A DNA stretch of 21,640 bases from Tethybacter castelli (GTDB taxonomy: Bacteria > Pseudomonadota > Gammaproteobacteria > Tethybacterales > Tethybacteraceae). The stretch covers positions 1 through 21,640 of the forward strand of contig JAZHEJ010000047.1 in NCBI GenBank assembly GCA_036679665.1, in the 5' to 3' direction. Position numbers and translations under genes: made by a program. Below the pieces are notes generated by a model that had not been told where the DNA came from, searched no databases, and was given only the letters and a program-made list of their open reading frames with translations. Shown here piece after piece: positions 15,668 to 21,640 of the stretch (position 1 is the stretch's first letter; each line of letters opens with the position of its first letter).

Positions 15668-16126
15668 CTATCTGGGTCTACCTTTGACGAACGCAGTCAC
15701 GATACCGGCTGTGGCGACTCCACCCAAAACAGAAGCTACCCAAGGTTGATCAATATATGCACAAAAACCAACAGCAATAATTATCACAATACCCAGTGCA
15801 AAGCCTAACCCCTGACCTATGAAATGTGCAGCACGCTTATATTTCACATTCTGGTTATCCCCGCCATGACGATGTGCTTGCTCGTTCTCAGTTAACTTCA
15901 TGATGCGTTCAGCTGCTCCCGGAAGGGTTTCCTCATATAAAGAAAACATTGATGGCGGAGGAAGCGGGCCAACAAAAAGTGACGATTCGACAACAGCACG
16001 CCTGGTTTCTTCAGGCAGTGCCTCTAATAACTCGGCGGGCGGTGTGCTTTTGGGCTTTAGTTGCTGCTGCTTTATAGCACCGTTAGAGTTACGCGACTTA
16101 CCTCTGCTTTGCTTGTGTTTTTTCAA
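15668..16126 (-). CDS. DUF2335-family small membrane protein
   Basis: 152 residues. The first ~45 are basic and polar. Then comes the family's conserved block GPLPPPSMFSLYEETLPGAA (about 53-72) followed by AERIMKLTENEQAHR, characteristic of DUF2335. Two hydrophobic helices close the protein (about 105-127, GLGFALGIVIIIAVGFCAYI, and 130-147), with a short RPR tail. Function is unknown; proteins of this family are scattered in accessory regions and prophage-like islets. It overlaps the preceding small gene by 29 bases, so the two probably form one transcript. The AT-rich base use contrasts with the sugar genes on both sides. Confidence 0.75.
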   Translation of the reverse strand: MKKHKQSRGKSRNSNGAIKQQQLKPKSTPPAELLEALPEETRRAVVESSLFVGPLPPPSMFSLYEETLPGAAERIMKLTENEQAHRHGGDNQNVKYKRAAHFIGQGLGFALGIVIIIAVGFCAYIDQPWVASVLGGVATAGIVTAFVKGRPR

Positions 16127-16409
16127 TAGCTTTGCACATTTTCGCAGCTGCTTCTTCTAAGCCTTCTGCTGTATAGTGATTAGCAGTATGTTCTTGGACA
16201 AAAGCTTTCCACATATCTTCGGCTATGGCCTCTTGATCGTCTTTAAAAGAACGCGAGTAGCGAGGAGGCGAAAATTTTGCTGGATACAAAAGCCCCATTG
16301 ACGTTATGCCAGACATAATGCCACGCCACAAATATTTCCTAGCCTCACTATTTTTTCTATTCATATTTGTGTTAGGTCTCCCTTGGATATGCTTTTTTTG
16401 CATACCCAT
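16098..16409 (-). CDS. Hypothetical 103-residue basic protein
   Basis: I do not recognise the family. The protein is basic at the N-terminus, has a moderately hydrophobic stretch around residues 30-45 (GIMSGITSMGLLYPAKF), and ends in an amphipathic charged helix (AEGLEEAAAKMCKAIEKTQ). The ATG at 16409 may be replaced by internal Met 3 or Met 16; the conserved start cannot be judged. It overlaps the DUF2335 gene by 29 bases in a different frame, typical of a small co-transcribed pair. A TATAAT on the minus strand at 16424-16429 could be its -10 element. Confidence 0.55.
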   Translation of the reverse strand: MGMQKKHIQGRPNTNMNRKNSEARKYLWRGIMSGITSMGLLYPAKFSPPRYSRSFKDDQEAIAEDMWKAFVQEHTANHYTAEGLEEAAAKMCKAIEKTQAKQR

Positions 16410-16423
16410 TTAACATAGTGGAA

Positions 16424-16429
16424 ATTATA
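16424..16429 (-). promoter_or_regulatory. -10 element for the small-gene pair
   Basis: Perfect TATAAT on the minus strand, 14 bases upstream of the ATG at 16407-16409. No good -35 at the standard distance; a TTGAAA sits about 25 bases upstream of it. Confidence 0.35.
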
Positions 16430-16536
16430 TCAGAATATCTGTACGATACCTACGTTTCAAGCTACGTAAACAAATTGTTTAAAAGCTTGCTGCGTTAATT
16501 TTAAGTCGCGGACAATCGCGATTATTTTGTCGCAAC

Positions 16537-16555
16537 ACCCCCAAGAGGGGTTTTT
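16537..16555 (+). terminator. Short GC hairpin with T-tract between the isomerase gene and the small-gene pair
   Basis: ACCCC (16537-16541), 5-base loop, GGGGT (16547-16551), followed by TTTT. The T-run is on the plus strand, so it would stop plus-strand transcription reaching the end of the isomerase gene; on the minus strand it is a hairpin without a U-tract. A perfect palindrome AATCGCGATT lies just upstream (16514-16523). Confidence 0.35.
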
Positions 16556-16563
16556 GATTTATG

Positions 16564-17340
16564 CTATGAACCTGAGTTGGCAAAAGCCTTCCGGCAATAG
16601 GCGATGGCGTTGGCGGCAAAGCGGTTGTCGTCGCTGGGTTTGTCGTGTTCAACCACATAATATTGAACGTTGGTGTGTTCGGCAAGCGTCGCCAAAGTCG
16701 CCGTCCAGTCGACGGTGCCCGCGCCTGGATCCGCCCAGCCGTCTTCATCACCGCATTGGCCTGGCGGCGCGATGTCTTTGACATGGACGGTGGTGATTCG
16801 CGCGCCATATTTTTCGATCCAGCGCAGTGGATCCTGACCGCCTTTAATGATCCACGCAACGTCGATTTCCCATTCAAGCTGCGGCGTGGCCGCAAAGATG
16901 CGATCGATGGCGTAGCTGCCGTCGGCCAACGTCGCAAATTCAAAGTCGTGATTGTGCCAACCGAGACCTAAGCCGGCTTCGCGCAACGCGGCGCCCGCGG
17001 CAGTTAACCGTTGGCCAAATCGGGTCCAGCCTTCAGGTTCCGCCGGGCGCGCCTCCGGCACGATGTAGGCGCAGTAGTAGCGCTTGATGCCAAGCGTTTG
17101 GGCGGCGCGGATCAACGCTTGTGCATCTTGTTCCATGGTGGGAAGCAGGCAGTGCGCGGTGGGCATCGCCAACTTGTTTTGCTCAAGCAGCTCTTTGAGC
17201 TTTGCGGTCTTGGTATCGCTGTCGAACATGGCCGGTAATCCTTCGACCTGGGTGTAGCCTGCGGTAGCGAGCATTTGCAAGGTGTCGGGCAACGGCCCGT
17301 GATTGCGGGAGCTGTATAGTTGATAGGAAAAATCCTGCAT
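16564..17340 (-). CDS. TIM-barrel sugar phosphate isomerase/epimerase
   Basis: 258 residues, usual for the AP-endonuclease-2/xylose-isomerase-like superfamily. Barrel strands and metal-site segments occur in order: YTQVEGL (E33), MPTAHCL, GIKRYYCAYI, LGLGWHNHDFEF, LEWEIDVAW, ITTVHVKDI and YVVEHDKP. Family members isomerise or epimerise keto sugars and inositol derivatives using a divalent metal. It is the last gene of the carbohydrate importer operon, 12 bases after the ATPase gene, so it probably acts on the imported sugar. The exact reaction cannot be assigned. Confidence 0.85.
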   Translation of the reverse strand: MQDFSYQLYSSRNHGPLPDTLQMLATAGYTQVEGLPAMFDSDTKTAKLKELLEQNKLAMPTAHCLLPTMEQDAQALIRAAQTLGIKRYYCAYIVPEARPAEPEGWTRFGQRLTAAGAALREAGLGLGWHNHDFEFATLADGSYAIDRIFAATPQLEWEIDVAWIIKGGQDPLRWIEKYGARITTVHVKDIAPPGQCGDEDGWADPGAGTVDWTATLATLAEHTNVQYYVVEHDKPSDDNRFAANAIAYCRKAFANSGS

Positions 17341-17352
17341 AATGCTATTTTT

Positions 17353-18244
17353 TTAAAAGCGTTGTTCGTCGTCGAGGTCGAACAACGAACATTTGGCTGG
17401 TTCAAAGGTCAGCTGAATCTGCGCGCCCCGATCGTAGCTCTTTGCCGCGTCGATGCGCACCGCGATCTGCTGGCCGTCAGTGATATTGAGCCATAAAAGC
17501 GAGTCGTTGCCCATCGGTTCATCGATGTCCACCGTCGCGGCGATGGTCTTATCCGGTATCGCGGTGTCGCTGATGATAAAGTGCTCGGGTCGAATTCCTA
17601 TAATCGCCTGCGCGCATGATTCGGGGACGGCGCCGTCGTAGCCGGAAAGTTCCAAGCTGGTGCCGGCCAGTTCGAAACGCGATTTGGCGATTGAACCTTG
17701 CAGACAGTTCATCGCCGGACTGCCGATAAAGCCGCCGACAAACAGGTTGGTCGGTTTGCGATAGATGGTTTGCGGGTTGGCAAGTTGCTGGATGCGTCCG
17801 CCTTTCATGATCGCGATCCGGTCGGCCAACGTCATCGCCTCAATCTGGTCGTGGGTTACGTAAATCATCGTGGTGCGGTTGAGCTGGGCGTGCAGGCGTT
17901 TGAGTTCCACGCGCAGTTCGGAGCGTAGTTTGGCGTCCAGGTTCGACAGCGGCTCGTCGAACAAAAACACATCGACGTCGCGCACCAAGGNNNNNNNNNN
18001 NNAACACCATGCCGATGCCGCGGTCTTTGGGCTCTTCCCAGGTTACGTTGTTGGAGCCGATCAGCACCTGGCCGCCGGAGATGTCGACCAAACCGGCGAT
18101 CGCGTTGAGCAAAGTTGATTTGCCGCAACCCGAAGGCCCGAGCAAAACTAAAAATTCGCCGCGTTCCACCGCCAAGTTAAGGTTTTCCACCACCGATACG
18201 CCGCCGTAGTTGATCGACAGATCTTTGACTTCGACGCTCGCCAT
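17353..18244 (-). CDS. MalK-like sugar ABC transporter ATPase, interrupted by an assembly gap
   Basis: The N-terminal part (ATG 18244, 80 residues) has Walker A GPSGCGKST at 36-44 and ends at RGIGMV plus a partial TTN codon (Phe, as in the family's MVFQ). After the N run the protein resumes at LVRDVDVFLFDEP (Walker B), SNLDAKLR (D-loop) and TMIYVTHDQ (H-loop), followed by a C-terminal TOBE/regulatory region with GIRPEHF and CSLFDLD. The two parts are out of frame across 12 N. The Q-loop, helical subdomain and LSGGQ signature are missing; by alignment with E. coli MalK about 65 codons, so the gene is probably intact in the organism. It powers import through the two permeases encoded just upstream; MalK-like ATPases often serve several sugar importers. 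Confidence 0.88.
17991..18002. other. Assembly gap (12 N)
   Basis: Twelve N inside the ATPase gene. From E. coli MalK numbering, 65 whole codons plus one base at each side (about 197 bases) should be here. The frames on the two sides require a true length congruent to 2 mod 3, which 197 satisfies and 12 does not. The N run is therefore a placeholder, not a measured length. Confidence 0.9.
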
Positions 18245-18250
18245 CGCCGG

Positions 18251-19159
18251 TTAGCCTTTTACCGCGCCGGCGGCGATGCCGCGCACAAAAAGCTTGCCCG
18301 ACGCGAAATACACCGCGAGCGGCACCAGGCCGGTAAGGACCGTTGCCGCCATGTTGACGTTGTACTCTTTTACTCCTTGCACCGAATTTACGATGTTGTT
18401 GAGCTGCACGGTCATCGGGTAGGTGTCCGGCTTGGTGTAAATCACCCCGAACAAAAAGTCGTTCCAGATCCCGGTAATCTGCAGGATTACCGCGATTGAC
18501 AGAATCGGCAGCGACATCGGCATCAATACCCGAATAAAAATACCCCAGAACGAGGCGCCGTCAATCCGCGCCGCCTTGATCAGTTCCACCGGCAACGACG
18601 CAAAATAGTTGCGGAACAACAATACCAGAATCGGCAGACCAAAAATGGTGTGGACGATGACCAACCCGGCAAGTTTGGTATACAAACCCAGTTCGCGCAA
18701 CAAAATCACGATCGGGTAGATCATGACCTGGTAGGGCACGAACGCGCCGAAAATCAAGATGGTGAAAAACACTTCGGAGCCTTTGAATTTCCAGCACGAC
18801 ACCACATAGCCGCCCAACGACGCGATCGTGATCGACGCGATCACCGACGGCACGGTGATGATCACCGAGTTCCAAAAACCGCGCGACAATCCGTCGCAGT
18901 TGAGCCCGGTGCACGCTTCAGACCACGCTTTTACCCACGGCGCAAAAGTGATTTCCAGCGGCGGCGCGAACATGTTGCCAAGCCTTATCTCCGGCATTCC
19001 TTTGAGCGAAGTGACCACCATCACGTACATCGGCAACAAATAGTAGATCGCCACGATAAAAAGCGTGCCGTAAATGACGATATTGCGCGGCGATATTGCC
19101 CTTTGCGGCTTGGGCCCGGCCGCGTGTTCAAGATAGCGCAGGTTATTTGCGGTGGCCAT
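18251..19159 (-). CDS. Sugar ABC transporter permease (MalG-like)
   Basis: About 302 residues from the ATG at 19157-19159; a TTG six bases upstream would give two more. It is an inner-membrane protein with six predicted helices, beginning with VIYGTLFIVAIYYLLPMYVM, and has the periplasmic region after helix 1 typical of MalG-type subunits. The cytoplasmic EAA loop, KAARIDGASFWGIFIRVLMP, contacts the ATPase. Its start lies within the last 17 bases of the MalF-like gene, and the ATPase gene follows after 6 bases, so the complex subunits are translationally coupled. Confidence 0.9.
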   Translation of the reverse strand: MATANNLRYLEHAAGPKPQRAISPRNIVIYGTLFIVAIYYLLPMYVMVVTSLKGMPEIRLGNMFAPPLEITFAPWVKAWSEACTGLNCDGLSRGFWNSVIITVPSVIASITIASLGGYVVSCWKFKGSEVFFTILIFGAFVPYQVMIYPIVILLRELGLYTKLAGLVIVHTIFGLPILVLLFRNYFASLPVELIKAARIDGASFWGIFIRVLMPMSLPILSIAVILQITGIWNDFLFGVIYTKPDTYPMTVQLNNIVNSVQGVKEYNVNMAATVLTGLVPLAVYFASGKLFVRGIAAGAVKG

Positions 19160-20042
19160 ACTCAAGATACATCCACGGGACCACGATAACCAGCACCGAC
19201 AACAGCATCACCGTCGACGCGGCGAAACCTTGCCCCAAATTTTGCGCCTGAAACATCATGTCGTATACGTACTTGGCCGGAACTTCAGACGCGATCCCGG
19301 GGCCGCCGCTAGTTTGGGCGACGACCAAATCGTAGAGTTTGATGATACCCGCCGAAATCAGTACCAGCGCGGTAATGATCACCCCGCGCATCATCGGAAT
19401 CACGATAAAAATGTAGGTTTTCCAAATCGGGATGCCGTCAATCCGCGCCGCGCGCCAGATCTCCGCATCGATGCCGCGCAAGCCGGCGAGCATCAGACAC
19501 ATCACAAAACCGCTGCCTTGCCACAGCCCGGCGATCATGATGCCGTAGATAACCAAATCATTGTCGTACAAAGGGTTGAAAATAAAGTCCGAAAATCCCC
19601 ATCCGCGCACGATGTGCTGGATGCCCAGATCGGGATTTAAAATCCACTGCCATACCAGCCCGGTTACGATGAACGACAAAGCGAACGGGTAGAGCATGAT
19701 CGTCCGAAAGGTGTTTTCGAAGCGGATTTTCTGATCGAGCAGCGCGGCGAGCACAAAACCGATCACCAGCGACAGCACCAGCGCGCAAACGGCATACAGC
19801 ATCAAATTCTGAATTGAAACGATCCAGCGCCCGGTGTCCCACAGGCGATCGTATTGGTCCAACCCGACCAATTTGGTTGACGGCAATAATTTCGAAGAAG
19901 TGAACGAGTGGAAGATCGTCCATAGCGTGCAACCGACGAACACCGCCACCGCGATTGTTACCATCGGCAACGCGGCCAGTTTGGCCTGCCAGTTGCGAAG
20001 CGGACGAAACGGCGGCGGGCCGCCCGGATTAGTCTGGGCCAC
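19143..20042 (-). CDS. Sugar ABC transporter permease (MalF-like)
   Basis: 299 residues from a GTG at 20040-20042. The N-terminus is Pro-rich and cytoplasmic; the first helix is about 24-46 and six helices are expected. The EAA loop WRAARIDGIPIWKTYIFIVIP (about 196-216) is intact for ATPase coupling. It lacks the large periplasmic P2 domain of enteric MalF, like the shorter permeases of the glucose/mannose (GtsB) type. It lies downstream of the binding-protein gene across a 62-base spacer with a perfect palindrome, and overlaps the MalG-like gene. Confidence 0.9.
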   Translation of the reverse strand: MAQTNPGGPPPFRPLRNWQAKLAALPMVTIAVAVFVGCTLWTIFHSFTSSKLLPSTKLVGLDQYDRLWDTGRWIVSIQNLMLYAVCALVLSLVIGFVLAALLDQKIRFENTFRTIMLYPFALSFIVTGLVWQWILNPDLGIQHIVRGWGFSDFIFNPLYDNDLVIYGIMIAGLWQGSGFVMCLMLAGLRGIDAEIWRAARIDGIPIWKTYIFIVIPMMRGVIITALVLISAGIIKLYDLVVAQTSGGPGIASEVPAKYVYDMMFQAQNLGQGFAASTVMLLSVLVIVVPWMYLEYGHRK

Positions 20043-20066
20043 GCCTTACTCTAAGAACCAAGCAAG

Positions 20067-20078
20067 GGGTGATCACCC
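20067..20078. repeat. 12-bp perfect palindrome between the binding-protein and permease genes
   Basis: GGGTGATCACCC, the only notable structure in the 62-base spacer. In mRNA it gives at most a short stem; such intercistronic hairpins often protect the abundant binding-protein message while reducing read-through into permease genes. That role is inferred. Confidence 0.35.
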
Positions 20079-20104
20079 GCTAATGCCCGGCTGGCGAAAG
20101 TGGT

Positions 20105-21343
20105 TTAGTTCGCTCGGGCGATGATGTTTTGGTACCGCGATTGCAAATCGGCGACCGTAAAACTGCTGTCGTTCCAAAATTCGACCAGCAGATCTTCAAG
20201 CTGGACTTGGGTGTCGGGGCTGATCAACTGGTTGACGTCGGTCAAGATATTGCCTTGAGCCAAAATCTCCAAGCCTTTTTTCATGCAGTCGTTGGTGTCT
20301 GCCAGATCCACATCGCCACGGATCGGCAACGAGCCTTTCTTGAGGTTGAACGCCACTTGCACCTGCTTGGAGATCAACAATGCGGCCAGTTCTTTTTGCG
20401 CCGCGGTGACTTCAGGGTCGTCTTGCTTCGGAAAGTAGAACGCGTCCCCGCCGGTGGAAATAATTTCGTGAACCCCGAGGCCGGGCAGACACGAATAGTC
20501 GGTGCCGGCGGTTTGATTGGCGACCTGAAATTCGCCTTGCGCCCAGTCGCCCATGATCTGGCCGCCGGCTTTACCGGTGATCACCAGATTGGTGGCTTGG
20601 TTCCAGTCTTGCACATTCGAGTTGGCGGACAATTTGCGCAGATCGCCAACGGCTTGGAACACGCGGTTCGCCGCCGGACTGGTTACCGCGGAATCGTCGC
20701 GATCGACAAAAATTGTCTCCCACAAATCTATCCCGCCGATCGCAATCAAGATAACATTAAACGCACCGTTTACCTGCCATGGTTGCTGGCCCATCGCCAA
20801 CGGAATTAACCCGGCGCTTTCCAGTGCCGGCGCGCTAGCGACAAATTCGTCCCAGTTAGTCGGAACCGCGACGCCGGCTTGTTGATAAGCGGCGTGCGAC
20901 AGCCAAATCCATTGCCAAGAATGGATATTGACCGGGGCGCAATAAACTCGGCCGTCGACCGTGCAACTGTCCAGTAACGAAACCGGGTGGATGATGTTGC
21001 GCCAGTTGTCGCGCTGGGCGACATCGGTCAGGTCCAACATCAGATCGGCCTCGACCAATTCTTCGGCCTGCCGGCCGTGGTTGAGCTGGGTGGCGCCCAT
21101 CGGATCGCCGCCGATGATGCGACTGACGATGATCGGGCGGGCGGTGCCGCCGGAACCGGCGATCGCGCCGTCAACCCAAGTGTGGCTGGTCTGAGAGTTG
21201 AACGCATCGGCCAATTCGCCGACCGCGGCGGCTTCGCCGCCGGATGTCCACCAGTGGGTAACTTCCAACTCGGCCGCATTACCCGCGACCGGAAGCAAGG
21301 ATGATGCCAACAGGCAAGTGGAAATAATGTTCTTTAGTTTCAT
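20105..21343 (-). CDS. Extracellular sugar-binding protein of an ABC importer (GtsA-like)
   Basis: 412 residues. A Sec signal peptide with basic N-terminus (MKLKN) and hydrophobic core ends at GNAA, with predicted cleavage near residue 23. The mature protein starts LEVTHWWTSGGEAAAV, characteristic of glucose/mannose-type family-1 solute-binding proteins (Pseudomonas GtsA and relatives), continues with GGTARPIIVSRI and GDPMGATQLNHG near the N-lobe, and has WQWIWLSH and GGQIMGDWAQGEF in the sugar-binding cleft region. Four Cys residues could form periplasmic disulfides. It is the first gene of the importer operon, preceded by a GAGGG ribosome-binding site about 12 bases upstream of the ATG. The sugar is probably a hexose, but this is inference. 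Confidence 0.92.
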   Translation of the reverse strand: MKLKNIISTCLLASSLLPVAGNAAELEVTHWWTSGGEAAAVGELADAFNSQTSHTWVDGAIAGSGGTARPIIVSRIIGGDPMGATQLNHGRQAEELVEADLMLDLTDVAQRDNWRNIIHPVSLLDSCTVDGRVYCAPVNIHSWQWIWLSHAAYQQAGVAVPTNWDEFVASAPALESAGLIPLAMGQQPWQVNGAFNVILIAIGGIDLWETIFVDRDDSAVTSPAANRVFQAVGDLRKLSANSNVQDWNQATNLVITGKAGGQIMGDWAQGEFQVANQTAGTDYSCLPGLGVHEIISTGGDAFYFPKQDDPEVTAAQKELAALLISKQVQVAFNLKKGSLPIRGDVDLADTNDCMKKGLEILAQGNILTDVNQLISPDTQVQLEDLLVEFWNDSSFTVADLQSRYQNIIARAN

Positions 21344-21640
21344 GGTTGTGCTCTACCCTCTTATTAATGTAATGTAGATAAGCATTCTTTTATCACACTA
21401 ATGATTTTTGCCGGTTATTCACCTTGCGAATGCTAATAACATTTATTTACTTTTTTTGAGCTACCGTGAAGTTTTAAAAATTATTAAAAACTTAGCGAAG
21501 CAACCAATATCGCCGCGTGGGATCGCGCCGGCTAAACGATCGGTGCCGACTTGTCAAAAACGGTCGATTGCGGTGAGAATCTCGCGATCCGCGCCGGTGT
21601 CCGCATCCGGATGTTTTATTGGCGTACGCCAGCCGGGCTA
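21344..21640. other. Upstream region of the importer operon, no confident gene
   Basis: About 130 AT-rich bases (21350-21500) precede the binding-protein gene and should hold its promoter; I see no convincing -35/-10 pair or strong operator, only a weak AT-rich inverted repeat (AAGTTTT at 21469-21475, AAAACTT at 21487-21493). The last ~100 bases return to GC-rich composition and may contain the broken 3' end of another gene on the minus strand (see findings). Confidence 0.4.

Noticed and set aside
17840..18128. Two alternative ORFs crossing the N gap
   Set aside because: They arise from reading the 12 N as real length; the true ATPase frames on each side are unambiguous.
20129..20809. 226-codon plus-strand ORF antisense to the sugar-binding protein gene
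   Set aside because: High-GC shadow frame; the opposite strand encodes an intact secreted binding protein with signal peptide.
1..21640. CRISPR arrays, tRNA/rRNA genes, transposases or integrases
   Set aside because: No regularly spaced repeat arrays, cloverleaf-like sequences or recombinase ORFs were visible on either strand; short RNAs cannot be excluded by eye.

Overview
The window is chromosomal DNA of a Gram-negative bacterium, most likely a proteobacterium and possibly an alphaproteobacterium. This rests on the De Ley-Doudoroff sugar genes, a GtsABC/MalK-type sugar importer, a Tat-signal dehydrogenase and HipBA. The taxon is an inference; no rRNA or marker gene is present. A 12-base N run shows that this is an assembled contig with an internal gap. 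Base composition is mosaic: the metabolic genes (1-1052, 13080-15371, 16564-21343) are GC-rich, while most of 1140-13079 and 15372-16563 is clearly AT-rich, as expected of acquired DNA.

Layout. (1) 1-1052: 3' part of an acyl-CoA dehydrogenase-family gene, cut by the window edge. (2) 1267-8620, minus strand: a putative restriction/defence operon. A large Eco57I-class N6-adenine methyltransferase is followed, with a TAATG stop/start overlap, by a PLD-nuclease/SNF2-helicase fusion. The methyltransferase is split into a 171-codon 5' ORF and an 1151-codon 3' ORF by an uninterrupted run of 11 G (11 C in the coding sense). A run of 9 or 12 would restore one 1345/1346-residue protein. This is either a phase-variation switch or a homopolymer error. 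(3) 8718-9704: a Tat-exported short-chain dehydrogenase with an unusual insertion. (4) 9770-11089: a KAP-family P-loop NTPase. (5) 11327-12888, minus: a HipBA toxin-antitoxin module with a repeat-rich promoter/operator. Regions 2, 4 and 5 together look like a small defence island.

(6) 13080-15371, plus: a sugar-acid catabolic operon made of a galactose/aldose 1-dehydrogenase-like SDR (whose YxxxK lysine is replaced by Asn), 2-keto-3-deoxygalactonokinase and 2-keto-3-deoxy-6-phosphogalactonate aldolase. (7) 15668-16409, minus: an AT-rich islet with two small overlapping genes, one a DUF2335 membrane protein. (8) 16564-21343, minus: a carbohydrate ABC importer operon (binding protein, two permeases, a MalK-like ATPase interrupted by the assembly gap) ending in a TIM-barrel sugar isomerase/epimerase. 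Regions 6 and 8 plausibly cooperate: import of a hexose or related sugar, then oxidation and cleavage to pyruvate and glyceraldehyde-3-phosphate. The lactonase and galactonate dehydratase steps are not in the window.

The strongest candidate for something not routinely described is the G11-controlled methyltransferase/PLD-helicase pair, where one slippage site at the head of the operon could switch the modification and effector genes together.
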